A DNA stretch of 64,000 nucleotides from Candidatus Poribacteria bacterium (GTDB lineage: Bacteria > Poribacteria > WGA-4E > PCPOR2b), in contig JAJECO010000035.1 in assembly GCA_022822005.1 (NCBI GenBank), positions 1 to 64,000 of the forward strand, in the 5' to 3' direction. Shown here piece by piece: positions 27,524 to 36,600 of the stretch (the first letter of the stretch is position 1; every line of letters starts with the position of its first letter). Under the pieces are notes generated by a model that worked only from the letters and a program-made list of their open reading frames with translations, made no database searches and was not told the DNA's origin. The translations under genes were made by a program, and so were the position numbers.

Positions 27524-28288
27524 AAGATATTTCCCTCAATTGTGGACAGTCTCAAGCAAGGAGGCTAGCAAACTTCGCCTATGCGTCCCTGCTCTTTTAG
27601 AACGATATAGTTGATGGAAGACGGCTTATGTCCCGCCCCGATACCCAGCTTCAGTGGGATCGACCTAATCAGCTGCGACTTCAATGGATCTTTGGCAATT
27701 AGCCCTACGAGGAAATAACTGGCACAATATTTAACTCAACGTCAAGGAGGATAGCAGCGTTTCCGAATAGCCCCACCTCTGGCTCGTTTATATGACTGTC
27801 GATTTTTTATCATCTTAACGAATGAAGCAATTTCACGAATTAAACGAAACAAAAAAATCAATGATAAGAGCGTGTTGATTTTTGGAGGTAAACTGCATCG
27901 GGCATCGGGGCGTTAATCAGTTGGTTGTTAGGGCTATTCAGTTTTAGGCTTTTTACCCGTTTTGTTTGAAAAGACAGAAAAACTAAATGACCCTCGGTTG
28001 GTTGTAGTAATGGATTGTATCCCACAAGCAACTGTGTTACAATAATGATACGGGGTAGAGTGTGGAGTGCCAATTGGTGGTGCTTGACCAGTTCCGTTTT
28101 TGCAAGTTGTTTTCGAGGGAACACTTCTTCGTCTAAGGTGGTACAAAATTTGCGTATATATTCGGTGTAATTTCCACGTGTCAGCCAAGGAGTAGTGCGT
28201 ATCTGTATTGGATTCCTTGATTTTTTCAGATCTCTCGACGAAACAATCGTCGGGGCGAGGCGGTATTAATTAAAGGAGTGAACGAAAA
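27524..28288. other. 765-bp intergenic region with one MITE copy
   Basis: No convincing gene is present. Two overlapping minus-strand frames (27,858-28,124 and 27,934-28,188) run through the MITE-like element and have no ribosome site. A weak plus-strand promoter-like pair TTGTAT/TACAAT (28015 and 28038, 17-bp spacer) lies about 245 bp before the gene at 28,289. Confidence 0.6.
27929..27996. mobile_element. MITE-like element, copy 1 (short form)
   Basis: A 66-bp core (27929-27994) identical to the arms of the copy at 31,921 has imperfect terminal inverted repeats of about 17 bp (TAGGGCTATTCAGTTTT and TAGGGTCATTTAGTTTT as seen in the second copy, 14 of 17 matching). It is flanked by a 9-bp direct repeat GTTGGTTGT at 27920-27928 and 27997-28005, with two extra bases at the right end. 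No coding capacity. The TAGGG ends and 9-bp duplication are compatible with mobilisation by an ISAs1-like transposase, which is only a guess. Confidence 0.82.
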
Positions 28289-29041
28289 ATGTTACCCAGA
28301 AAGTTCCACCTCAACCTTCTAATCCTTTCCGCACTTCTGTTTGCAGGATTTACCAATCCAAACCATGCAGAAGTGGAAAGCATCCAAATCCACCTTTTCG
28401 GTTTCGTTAATAATGATGATGCCCGACAGATTCGACGTTTATTGAAACCTTGGGCGGATCCGGAGAATGTGAGTTTCTCCGCAGCCGTTGACAAAAACGG
28501 GCGTGAACGGCATTTTACAACCATCGTTGAAGTCACTCCACGACGGGGTAAGAATCCGTACAATGAGGGACGTACTTTTGATATTTATGACATCACCCGT
28601 CAATTGAATGATCAACGTTTCCGGGGCAGTCAGGTCGGAAGCCAAGCTTGGGTAGCCAAATCCGAAGCCACAATCACAGGCAATCTCTATGCACATCCGG
28701 GGTTCTCGCGCAGCTACATACGCAATGTTCCTTTTTGGCGACGTTGGCGCGCTGACACATCAGAGATCAATCATGCGATGGTTGTGGGTTGGGACCAGAA
28801 GGCCGTCTTTAGCGGTAATGATAAATTTGATGAGTTGATACAAGAAGCAAACCAAGGTGTTAGTGGGGTCGAAGTCAAAGGGCAGGTTGTAGGCTTTGAT
28901 GGAGTCTACCCCGTTATATCTGTCCGAGACTTTCGGGTTGAGTACTTAGTTGAACCGAGCATAGAAGAGAAAGGCAGCGAAGAGGAGTCTACAAAACGAG
29001 AACCCGAGTATCTCAAAAAAGCTGAAGATGCTGACCAGTAA
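28289..29041 (+). CDS. Secreted hypothetical protein
   Basis: A 250-aa protein with a clear signal peptide (about 1-28, ending near NHAEV). The mature part has an early segment FGFVNNDDARQIRRLLKPW that could be a small ferredoxin-like or heavy-metal-associated-type fold. It ends in a charged, Glu/Lys-rich tail. I do not recognise the family. AAGGAG is 10 nt before the ATG, and a strong terminator follows, so it is a single-gene unit. Confidence 0.7.
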   Translation: MLPRKFHLNLLILSALLFAGFTNPNHAEVESIQIHLFGFVNNDDARQIRRLLKPWADPENVSFSAAVDKNGRERHFTTIVEVTPRRGKNPYNEGRTFDIYDITRQLNDQRFRGSQVGSQAWVAKSEATITGNLYAHPGFSRSYIRNVPFWRRWRADTSEINHAMVVGWDQKAVFSGNDKFDELIQEANQGVSGVEVKGQVVGFDGVYPVISVRDFRVEYLVEPSIEEKGSEEESTKREPEYLKKAEDADQ

Positions 29042-29078
29042 ATATGACACCGATTACATGGTGGTAAGTTACAATATA

Positions 29079-29138
29079 TGAGGGGTTGGGAATAATACGG
29101 CGAGTCTGGATTCGTGTTTCCCAGCCCCTCAGTTTATT
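29079..29138 (+). terminator. Intrinsic terminator after the secreted protein gene
   Basis: TGAGGGGTTGGGAA (29079-29092) pairs with TTCCCAGCCCCTCA (29118-29131), a 14-bp stem with one G-T wobble, followed by a T-rich tail. Confidence 0.85.
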
Positions 29139-29241
29139 AATTGACCGTATGTGTGCAATTTAGTAATCAAGTAACCCGATGGTGCAATTCAACCTCGAAA
29201 GGGTTGGATTGTTCGTTAATTTATTGATTGAGGAGAATGAT

Positions 29242-30285
29242 ATGCACATTTCCGAATTGGATACACCTGCACTTACTGTAGACCTTGATGTTCTCGAACG
29301 TAATATCTATAATATGGCAGCCCTTTGTCGGGAAATCGACATTGATTTGCGCGTTCACACAAAAACTCACAAAGTTCCAGAGATTGCCAGAATGCAGGTC
29401 GATTCCGGATCGAAGGGGATTACCTCCCAAAAGCTTGGAGAAGCGGAGGCTATGGTTGATGGCGGGCTTGACGACATCCTAATTCCTTACAACATCGTCG
29501 GAAAGCCAAAATTGCAACGGTTGACACAATTGGTCAAGCGAGCAAAGATTACTGTCGCTCTCGACTCGGAGATAACCGCCGAAGGAATCTCTAGCCAAGC
29601 AGCAGCGGATGGCTGCTCGGTACGTGTAGTCATTGAACAGGACACAGGAGGACGCCGGGTCGGTGTGCAATCCCCTCAAGCCACGCTTGAACTCGCCCAA
29701 AAAGTGACGGAGATGCCCGGCCTTGATTTTCAAGGTATTATGACCTATGGGAGCAATATCCGCGCAAAGCCGTTCCTTGATGAAACAGTTGACCTTCTAA
29801 ATGGTGCAGGTATCCCTGTCAATATCATCAGCGGAGGCGGGACAGGTGCGGAACGTGCGTCCAAAGAAATTGGCTGCACGGAAACACGCAGCGGCTCGTA
29901 TGTCTACGAAGGTATGACGCGCATATCTGGATCAGAGACGCTCAATCCGGACCGATGTGCCTTGCGGATGATTGCTACGGTTGTGAGCACCCCGACCGCG
30001 GACCGAATTATCATTGATGGTGGCGCCAAGACGTTCACTAGCTATCCGCCCACTCCTTATGGCCATATTGTTGGATACCCGGATGTCAAAATATATGGGA
30101 TGTCCGTTGAACACGGACATCTCGACGTGAGTGAGTCAGAACATAAATTCCGTGTTGGCGACCAATTGGCTATCATTCCGTTACATCAAGGCATGACAAG
30201 TAACCTACACGATGAGTTGGTCGCTGTAAGACATGAACAGGTGGAAACCGTTTGGGAGATCGCTGGGCGTGGCAAAGTCAAGTAG
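29242..30285 (+). CDS. D-threonine aldolase/D-serine dehydratase-like PLP enzyme
   Basis: A 347-aa fold-type III PLP protein. The alanine-racemase-like N-terminal barrel begins ELDTPALTVDLDVLERNI, and HTKTHK (about 40-45) supplies the Lys that binds PLP. The C-terminal domain has the metal-binding motif EHGHLDVS seen in D-threonine aldolases and D-serine dehydratases. The reaction is probably retro-aldol cleavage or dehydration of a D-3-hydroxy amino acid. ATG 29242 is chosen over 29179 because GAGGAG ends about 7 nt before it and the family starts there. Confidence 0.9.
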   Translation: MHISELDTPALTVDLDVLERNIYNMAALCREIDIDLRVHTKTHKVPEIARMQVDSGSKGITSQKLGEAEAMVDGGLDDILIPYNIVGKPKLQRLTQLVKRAKITVALDSEITAEGISSQAAADGCSVRVVIEQDTGGRRVGVQSPQATLELAQKVTEMPGLDFQGIMTYGSNIRAKPFLDETVDLLNGAGIPVNIISGGGTGAERASKEIGCTETRSGSYVYEGMTRISGSETLNPDRCALRMIATVVSTPTADRIIIDGGAKTFTSYPPTPYGHIVGYPDVKIYGMSVEHGHLDVSESEHKFRVGDQLAIIPLHQGMTSNLHDELVAVRHEQVETVWEIAGRGKVK

Positions 30286-30307
30286 CTGCGGCAAGTCAAA
30301 TCGAATT

Positions 30308-31057
30308 TCAGAGACCATAAATTGCTTTCAGATTTCCACCAAGGATGCTTGAGGCTTCCTCATCGGTAAACCCGATATTTCGGATACCATTGACACCATT
30401 CACGGCGTCGCCACTGGGCGAGTTTGATCCAAAAACGATTCGATCCGCGCCAACTCGTCCCCCGCGTGCAATGCCCTTGATGGTTATCGGTTCCGCAGCG
30501 GCGATGAGGGTTGTACCGAGATAAATATTGGAATTTTCAACTGCGGCTTGAACAGCTAATGGCGTCCACTCGCGATAGCCCATGTGATCCATGATAATTG
30601 TCACATCTGGGTGGCGTTCTGCAAGCGTTCCAATGAACTCCGGTGAGCAGCCACTCATTGGTGAACCGGAATGGATAGTAGCAGGAATGCCAAGCGAATT
30701 TGCGAGTTCCATGACTGGATCAACGCAAGGTGCGTCCAGACGATAGCGATGTGCTGCTGCCATCAGCTTGACTGTCTGGGCACCGGCATCAACGCACCGT
30801 TTTAGGTCATCGCAGGCAGCGGAGCCCATTGTAGGATTGATCAGGCATCCCGGAACAATGCGGGTTTCTCCCTTGGTTTCCTCAAGGAGGTGCGCGTTAA
30901 TTTCCGCCGGATCGGGTGGCAATCCGCCGGGAAACACAACGCAGACATCAATACCAGCCTTATCAGCAACCGCAATTAGCCCCGCCTTGCCGTAAGGTTC
31001 GTCGTTAAATTCAGCGGGCATATAGGCTTCAAAATCCGCAACAAATTGTGTAGCCAT
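30308..31057 (-). CDS. Amidohydrolase-family TIM-barrel protein
   Basis: A 249-aa protein of the amidohydrolase_2 group. It has VPGCLINPTMG, VKLMAAAHRYRLD, IPATIHSGSPMS, TIIMDHMGYREW and a late RIVFGSNSPSGD. The N-terminal DxHxH motif is replaced by DFEAYMP, and the last motif reads GSNSP instead of GSDxP, so some metal ligands seem to be missing. It could be an altered or inactive member. ATG 31057 follows AAGGAG by 6 nt and is preferred over the longer frame. It converges on the PLP enzyme (22-nt gap). Confidence 0.75.
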   Translation of the reverse strand: MATQFVADFEAYMPAEFNDEPYGKAGLIAVADKAGIDVCVVFPGGLPPDPAEINAHLLEETKGETRIVPGCLINPTMGSAACDDLKRCVDAGAQTVKLMAAAHRYRLDAPCVDPVMELANSLGIPATIHSGSPMSGCSPEFIGTLAERHPDVTIIMDHMGYREWTPLAVQAAVENSNIYLGTTLIAAAEPITIKGIARGGRVGADRIVFGSNSPSGDAVNGVNGIRNIGFTDEEASSILGGNLKAIYGL

Positions 31058-31178
31058 AAAGTGCTCCTTAGTGTCTATCCAGCAACCCTCCCTCACTTAG
31101 GGAGTTATCTCTCCAGTCTACGAGCATTTGGAAGGTTGGGCATTTGGATAGGTTTTAATTTGAAAAGCAGCTGGAACA

Positions 31179-31598
31179 TCACCTCTGTACGAGCTCTATG
31201 AGAATGCCGTCGGGATCCCTTGCGCAAACCACACCCCCAGCATCCGGTGCTCCAACCGGATCAGACAGAAATTCCACACCCTTCTGTTTCAATTCTTCGA
31301 CAGTGCCCCATACATCCTCAACAAAAAAGGTGAGCCAGCGCACACCAGCCGAGAAATTGTAGGAGGGCGTTGATGGTGGCGATTCGATGCCCATCAACTT
31401 AATGAGTGTTTGCCCTGCTTGCAGACGAACTTGGCGAAATCCTCGCGGCGCCAAGCCTGCTCCTTTCGCTACGTCCTCAGGAATTTGGATATCCAGAACA
31501 ATTTCCAGACCTAAGCATTCGTGGTAGAAATGCAGCGACTTCTCAAAATTACTGCACGTAATAGCGATATCAACGATGGGATGGGTCAATTGCAACAT
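31179..31598 (-). CDS. VOC (glyoxalase/bleomycin resistance) family protein
   Basis: A 139-aa protein with two beta-alpha-beta-beta-beta units: LTHPIVDIAITCSNFEKSLHFYHE at the N-terminus in segments, and GVRWLTFFVEDVWGTVEELKQKG in the second. It ends RDPDGILIELVQ, where Glu is a typical metal ligand. Members include glyoxalases, dioxygenases and epimerases; the substrate is unknown. The ATG at 31598 fits the family N-terminus, but a TTG at 31607 lies nearer to the AAGGAG site. Confidence 0.85.
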   Translation of the reverse strand: MLQLTHPIVDIAITCSNFEKSLHFYHECLGLEIVLDIQIPEDVAKGAGLAPRGFRQVRLQAGQTLIKLMGIESPPSTPSYNFSAGVRWLTFFVEDVWGTVEELKQKGVEFLSDPVGAPDAGGVVCARDPDGILIELVQR

Positions 31599-31920
31599 AG
31601 GAATCAAGCTCTCCTTTCAATACCAAACTGTGCTAAAAAATGAATTAGGTAAGATTTCGTCGGTGCCGTAAAACTTCCGCCATGCTTCAAAAGTTTCCGG
31701 TGAATTAAACTTCAAGATTTTAGATTACAATAATTGTCATCTAGCAATTTAGGGATTTTTTATCTGAGCAGCAAGGAGATTATATCACGGTAAACTGATA
31801 CCGTCGAGGGAAAACCGTGCGATTGATGAGAACCGAAATGCCCGAAGTTCCTTGGTCGGGATATCTTGTGCAAAGCTGCCTAATGAACTTGATTACTTTC
31901 AAGAAACATACTTCATCGGC

Positions 31921-32086
31921 TAGGGCTATTCAGTTTTAGGCTTTTTACCCGTTTTGTTTGAAAAGTCTGAGTCGGGAAGTCGCGCATAGAGCGACGTGTC
32001 GGGATTGGGAAATCCCTCCCCGATAAATCCCCGATGAATCGGGACAGGCGGGATGCAAGCACCTACAGAAAAACTAAATGACCCTA
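31921..32086. mobile_element. MITE-like element, copy 2, with 99-bp internal segment
   Basis: The left arm (31921-31965, 45 bp) and right arm (32065-32085, 21 bp) are identical to copy 1. The whole is flanked by a 9-bp direct repeat TTCATCGGC at 31912-31920 and 32087-32095. Ends read TAGGG...CCCTA. The extra segment between the arms is described separately. It sits just upstream of the queF promoter. Confidence 0.85.
31966..32064. repeat. 99-bp multi-hairpin segment inside MITE copy 2
   Basis: This GC-richer segment is absent from copy 1. It can form three successive hairpins: GTCGC/GCGAC (7-nt loop), GGGATT/AATCCC (4-nt loop) and CCCGAT/ATCGGG (2-nt loop). No own target duplication or terminal repeats are evident. 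It is either a nested insertion or a part that copy 1 has lost. Confidence 0.75.
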
Positions 32087-32103
32087 TTCATCGGCATTAC
32101 TCC

Positions 32104-32133
32104 TTGACGATATTTCTCACATGATGTTATCAT
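32104..32133 (+). promoter_or_regulatory. Promoter for queF
   Basis: TTGACG (32104-32109), 18-bp spacer, TATCAT (32128-32133). The start point would be about 30 nt before the ATG at 32170. No preQ1 riboswitch is seen in this short leader. Confidence 0.6.
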
Positions 32134-32169
32134 TCCTGCAACAAAAGACTCAAAGGAGATTTTTCATTT

Positions 32170-32571
32170 ATGCGTCATCAATTCTATGATGGTCTACAGA
32201 GTGATATCCGCGAGATGAAAACGCCGGCCATTGAAACTTGGAAAAATGAGTATAGCGACAAAGACTACACCATAGAAGTAACGACCCCAGAATTTACAGC
32301 AATTTGCCCTAAAACAGGGTTGCCGGACTTTGGAACAATTCAGATTACCTATACCCCCGACGAGCAGTGTGTCGAGCTTAAATCGCTGAAAGAGTATCTG
32401 CTATTTTATCGAGATGTTGGAATATTTCACGAGCATGTCGTCAATAAAATTCTGGCAGATTTTGTTACGGCGTGTGATCCGCGGAAACTTGAGATTGTTG
32501 GGGATTTTCACATCCGTGGAGGCATTAAAACCGTTGTCCGCGCTAATTATGAACGCGAGAATGGATTATAA
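32170..32571 (+). CDS. queF: NADPH-dependent 7-cyano-7-deazaguanine reductase
   Basis: A 133-aa, single-domain (YkvM-type) QueF. It reduces preQ0 to preQ1 in queuosine synthesis. Cys46 in EFTAICPKTGLPDFG is the thioimide-forming nucleophile and Asp53 the proton donor. The signature VELKSLKEYLLFYRD is the QueF substrate/NADPH motif. AAGGAG is about 11 nt before the ATG. No other queuosine genes are nearby. Confidence 0.95.
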   Translation: MRHQFYDGLQSDIREMKTPAIETWKNEYSDKDYTIEVTTPEFTAICPKTGLPDFGTIQITYTPDEQCVELKSLKEYLLFYRDVGIFHEHVVNKILADFVTACDPRKLEIVGDFHIRGGIKTVVRANYERENGL

Positions 32572-32652
32572 GAAGATTTAGTTGTAGTAGATGTTTTACA
32601 AAACCGTCCGCTGAACCTAAACTTGCCACAACCCGACAAATCGTTCCTGCCT

Positions 32653-33309
32653 TTATGCCCATCGTGGACCTATCTCAAAACTTTGTAATCCGTGCCGGAA
32701 TACAATGACGTTGCCCCCATGAACTAAAAGGATCTTTATCTCATACTGACTAAACCACCTGATAAGCCCCACGATAATCTCGCCACCTCTGAGAGTTAAC
32801 CGCGCCGGAATCTTTTCTCTGCGACAACGCGCAAGCACTCGGTTATCAACTTGGAAACGCTCAGACTTATGAACGATTGACTCTAAGTTTTGCATTTTCA
32901 AATCTGCATCTATCTCAATATCTTGAACAACTTGAGACATCTCATCCTGCTTGTACATATACTTGATGCTAAGTTTTTCAAGGTGGTGTACTTCTCCACC
33001 GAGTGATTCGACAGCAAGGGCATAAGTTAATCGTCGACTGATGATACCTTCAATATGTTCCCCGTAAAGCTCAAAAACCATCGGTGTCTTCTTTCGGATC
33101 TGCTTTTGAACGTAAGCACGTCCGTGGCTTTCGGCGCGAATCTGGTTCAGTAATTCCGGAGATAGATGACGGTGGACCTGCCTGCTTCGTTGTGAGGACT
33201 TGCGTGACCCACCACGATGTCCATGCGGCGGGGTCCTCTGCAAGGACTTCTCCTGTGGTTGGGCAATTAAATCACTCTGCCCAAGTGAAAGTTTTGACCG
33301 CGTCGCCAA
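32653..33309 (-). CDS. Tandem Hfq/Sm-like domain protein
   Basis: A 218-aa protein. A basic, disordered N-terminus (1-60) precedes two Hfq-like domains. Domain 1 (about 66-120) reads QKQIRKKTPMVFELYGEHI then EGIISRR, like the start of Hfq. Domain 2 (about 153-212) aligns better: LARCRREKIPARLTLRGGE corresponds to LNALRRERVPVSIYLVNGI of E. coli Hfq, and VIVFRHGLQSF sits where Hfq has VYKHAIST. RNA binding is inferred. TTG 33309 is preferred over GTG 33432 because AAGGGAG lies 8 nt before it and a good promoter lies inside the longer frame. Confidence 0.72.
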   Translation of the reverse strand: MATRSKLSLGQSDLIAQPQEKSLQRTPPHGHRGGSRKSSQRSRQVHRHLSPELLNQIRAESHGRAYVQKQIRKKTPMVFELYGEHIEGIISRRLTYALAVESLGGEVHHLEKLSIKYMYKQDEMSQVVQDIEIDADLKMQNLESIVHKSERFQVDNRVLARCRREKIPARLTLRGGEIIVGLIRWFSQYEIKILLVHGGNVIVFRHGLQSFEIGPRWA

Positions 33310-33379
33310 TGGTTGTTCTCCCTTTTGAACATCCCGTTTTAGTCCGGGTTGTAGCCTACCTAAAATAATCACCCAAGAT

Positions 33380-33408
33380 ATTATAACATTTTCCAGAACG
33401 CACCCCAA
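33380..33408 (-). promoter_or_regulatory. Promoter for the tandem Hfq-like gene
   Basis: On the minus strand TTGGGG (complement of 33403-33408), a 17-bp spacer and TATAAT (complement of 33380-33385). The start point near 33373 leaves a leader of about 64 nt before the TTG at 33309. Confidence 0.6.
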
Positions 33409-33534
33409 CCGCAAAAATTGACAGTCCAACACTGCAGAATGTAAATAGCCGGAAGATCTGTTCTTAAGGACCGTATCCGGTGACTAAGAGGAATTTCTTG
33501 CTGAGTTGTATCCGCATCGAAAGAGTTTCGAAAA

Positions 33535-33574
33535 ATAAAAAAAAGGCGTCTGGGAAAATACCCCAAACGCCTTT
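33535..33574 (-). terminator. Intrinsic terminator of the giant TPR gene
   Basis: On the minus strand AAAGGCGT pairs with ACGCCTTT (33567-33574 and 33542-33549), with an inner TGGG/CCCA pairing. A run of eight T and more T-rich sequence follows. It lies about 45 nt after the stop at 33620. Confidence 0.9.
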
Positions 33575-33619
33575 ATTGAATTGAAATGAAGTTAACGAAT
33601 CACAAACAACTGTGGTGTT

Positions 33620-36600
33620 CTATTCACCACCACCGCCGCCAGTTCGACGTGGTATGTTTTGTGATCTCATATACTCCGTGATTTCGGTAATCTTACCTTG
33701 GGAGTACGTTAACGCTCTGTTGACCTGTGTATCGCTAGGTGGAACTTCCGCATACTTACTCCACAATGCATCAAAGGAGTCAAGTGCGTCGTTATAATAC
33801 TCATCATTTTCAGCCGCTAGCATCATATACGCCTCGCCAATCTGCACTAATGAAAGGTCAGCATATTTGGTGCCCGGATATGTTTTGATGATGTCTTGGA
33901 ACCCAGCGATTGCTTTCTCGACAGCTTCTCTCTGTTGATCTTCAGGTGCCACTCTCGCCCGATCAAAATTGGCGGTCGCCTGAATATATACATCTGCTGA
34001 GAGGGCTCTTTTCGTATCCCGCAAGAACAGGTCGGCATTCTCTTTCGACTCTGCATTGATACCGGGTACGGCTAGTGCCTTCTCATACTGTTCGATAGCC
34101 ATCGTGTAGAAGCGGATGCGGTCCTCTTCTGTCACATCAGGGAGAACCCCTTGGTTATAGTAAGTGTTGCCGATGTTGAGAAATGCCTCGGCTGCGAAGG
34201 GACTGGTTGGATAGTTCTTTGCAAGAATCTCGTTTATCTCAAAGACCTTATCCAGCCATTTCTCTTTCTCTGCTTCGTCCTCGGTATTTTTCTCTAGCAA
34301 CGCATAGCAAGTTGAAATTGCGGCAAGAGATTCCGCGGCCTGTTCATGTTGCGCATTAATGCGACGGACCTTCCCGTACTCTTCAACGGCTTTCAGGTAC
34401 TGTTGACCCGCAAAGTACGCTTCACCTGCCTGATACTGCCAGAACGGAGCCTCGTCGGCATTAGGGAATCGTTTGGCGAGGTCCATGAACACAGCCGCTG
34501 ACTGCGCAAAGAAGCTAACAGTCTTTTCAGAAAACCCTTCGTCGAAACCGAGCTGCATCCGTCCTAACTCGTAATAGGTAGGAGCAAGATAGCCCAAAAC
34601 AGTCTGGACGTTTTGCAATACATCCGCCTTTGATGAGGCGGCGAAGATACCCTTGTCCGCATATTCAGTGAATTGCTTTAGCACCGGAATCGCGCTGTTA
34701 AGGTCATCGGGAAGTTTTATCCCCGTACCGAGCGAATAGTAGATCTGCCCGGCTGAGAAGAGCGCATTCTGAACAAATGGACTTATGGTATCATTGATCT
34801 GATCAGCTGGTGCCACATTAGCCGCTTCAACGTAGGCGGCTGCGGCTCGTCGACTCGCGTCGATATACGGTTGCAAGTCGGTACCGGGTTTATCTGAGAA
34901 GAGTTTCCGGGCTTCGCCGAAGTACAGAAGACCGAGATTATATTGTGCAGAAACTTTCTGTGGAACCGTTTGCGCTGCTTCACGAGCGGCGACCGCTTGA
35001 GCGATTGCATCGTCCACGCGCCCCAACTTTAGGTAGAGGTCGGACCGACGAATACCACTGTCCGCCGCCATGGATTGGATGCTAGTATTAGCATCTGCAC
35101 CGAAGTCATTAATCAAGGTCTCGTATGCTTGCAGTGCACTCGCAGGATCATTCAGTCTTTCTTGATAGATTAAACCCATTCGATAATAGGATTGCGCCTT
35201 GATGAGCGAATCTTTAGAAAGCTGAATCGCATTTTGATAGTTGAGCAGCGAATCATCATACTGCTTGAGATGCTCGTCCTGAGCATACGCTATAGAGAAG
35301 TAGGAACGCCCTTTCTGATCATCATCATCTGTATTCTGAATCACATACTGATATTCTCGCACGGCTGCGGCATGATCACCAACAGCGGTATTTAGATCTG
35401 CGAGACGGGTATGTGCTTGACGAATCAAATCCTGTCGGGGTTTATCCTCTGTTTGTCCTTCATAGGAAGTGGTCTGCCGAAACGCCGCAATTGCTCCCTT
35501 GCTATCATTCAGCGCATGCTTTGCCAAGCCTACCGTGTAATTGGCACTGATCGCCGCATCGACATCGGGATTTTTTTCAATAACTTGCATTGCGGTATTT
35601 ACAGCATTCTGGTATGCAAGCTGTTGGGCACCTTCATCTGTGCTGCTTTGGCCAATCTGGTAGTAGCAAACAGATGCCTGATACAACGCATTCGTCACAA
35701 GTTCATTATTCGGGAACATCTGAACGAATGCTTGGTATTCAGCGAGGGCTTTTTCGTGGTCGCCGTCACCATAGTACAGGTGTCCAATTTTCAATTGTGC
35801 TCGCGAACGAGAATCTTCTGGCGCGCCGGTATTTTGAGCAATACGCCTCAGACTTGCAATAAGTTCGGCTTTCTCCTCTTCAGAGTCAAGCCCCTGTTTT
35901 TCAATGGCAGTTGCTTTGACTAGGTCGATGTGACCCAAAGTCTTTTGGACTATGGTGTTATCACTGCCGCCATGTGTTTCGTAAGCAGTATCGGCAACTT
36001 CCAACACTTTTGGCCACACACTTGTATTGCCAGCTAGTGCCATGTCACGGTAAGCGAGTGCTAATCCATAATAAGACTCAACCGCATTTGGACTATCCGG
36101 ATAGTCGGCAATAGATTTCTCGAATGAGGCAACAGATTTGTCTAAGAGCGCTGCATCGTCGGAAGCTGCTTTCGCCGCTTTGTAGTAACAAAGTCCGACA
36201 AGATACTGTGCGTCGTCGGCGTATTCGCCAGTTGGGTTACCTGCAACGACGTTTTCGTATTCGACCGCTGCTTCGGCAAATCGTTCCTCGGAGCGCAGCA
36301 AGTCTGCCAGCTTAATTTCCGCGAGGGATCGGTTGTCCGTATCCAAAGCGTCCATTATCGACTGATAATGCGCCACAGCCTCGCTGTTCTTGCCTTCTTT
36401 GACAAGACTTTGTGCGATTAACAACTGTGCCCGTTGATAATTCTCACTTTCTGGGAGAATTGCTTTGTAAAGATCGCGTGCTTGCCCCCACGCATTCAGT
36501 TTTTCGTGAGAGAGCGCCTGATTCATCACACATGCCTCGACCTGCATTGGACGTTGCGGGAAGTCATCATAGCGCCCCTGTTCGACGCCGTCGAGGAAGG

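Larger units (their letters stand above)
31599..32103. other. Intergenic region carrying MITE copy 2
   Basis: No gene is seen between the VOC gene and queF. The left half (31,599-31,911) is AT-rich with no supported reading frame. The right half holds the MITE-like copy with its insert; the queF promoter follows. Confidence 0.6.

Noticed and set aside
27858-28188. Two overlapping minus-strand reading frames upstream of the secreted protein gene
   Set aside because: They pass through the MITE-like element, lack ribosome sites and show no recognisable protein pattern.
32086-32169. A preQ1 riboswitch before queF
   Set aside because: The leader after the predicted start point is about 30 nt and has no preQ1 aptamer-like hairpin with an A-rich tail.
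33310-33432. A hydrophobic N-terminal extension on the tandem Hfq-like protein from GTG 33432
   Set aside because: A TATAAT-type promoter lies inside it and the downstream TTG has a good ribosome site.
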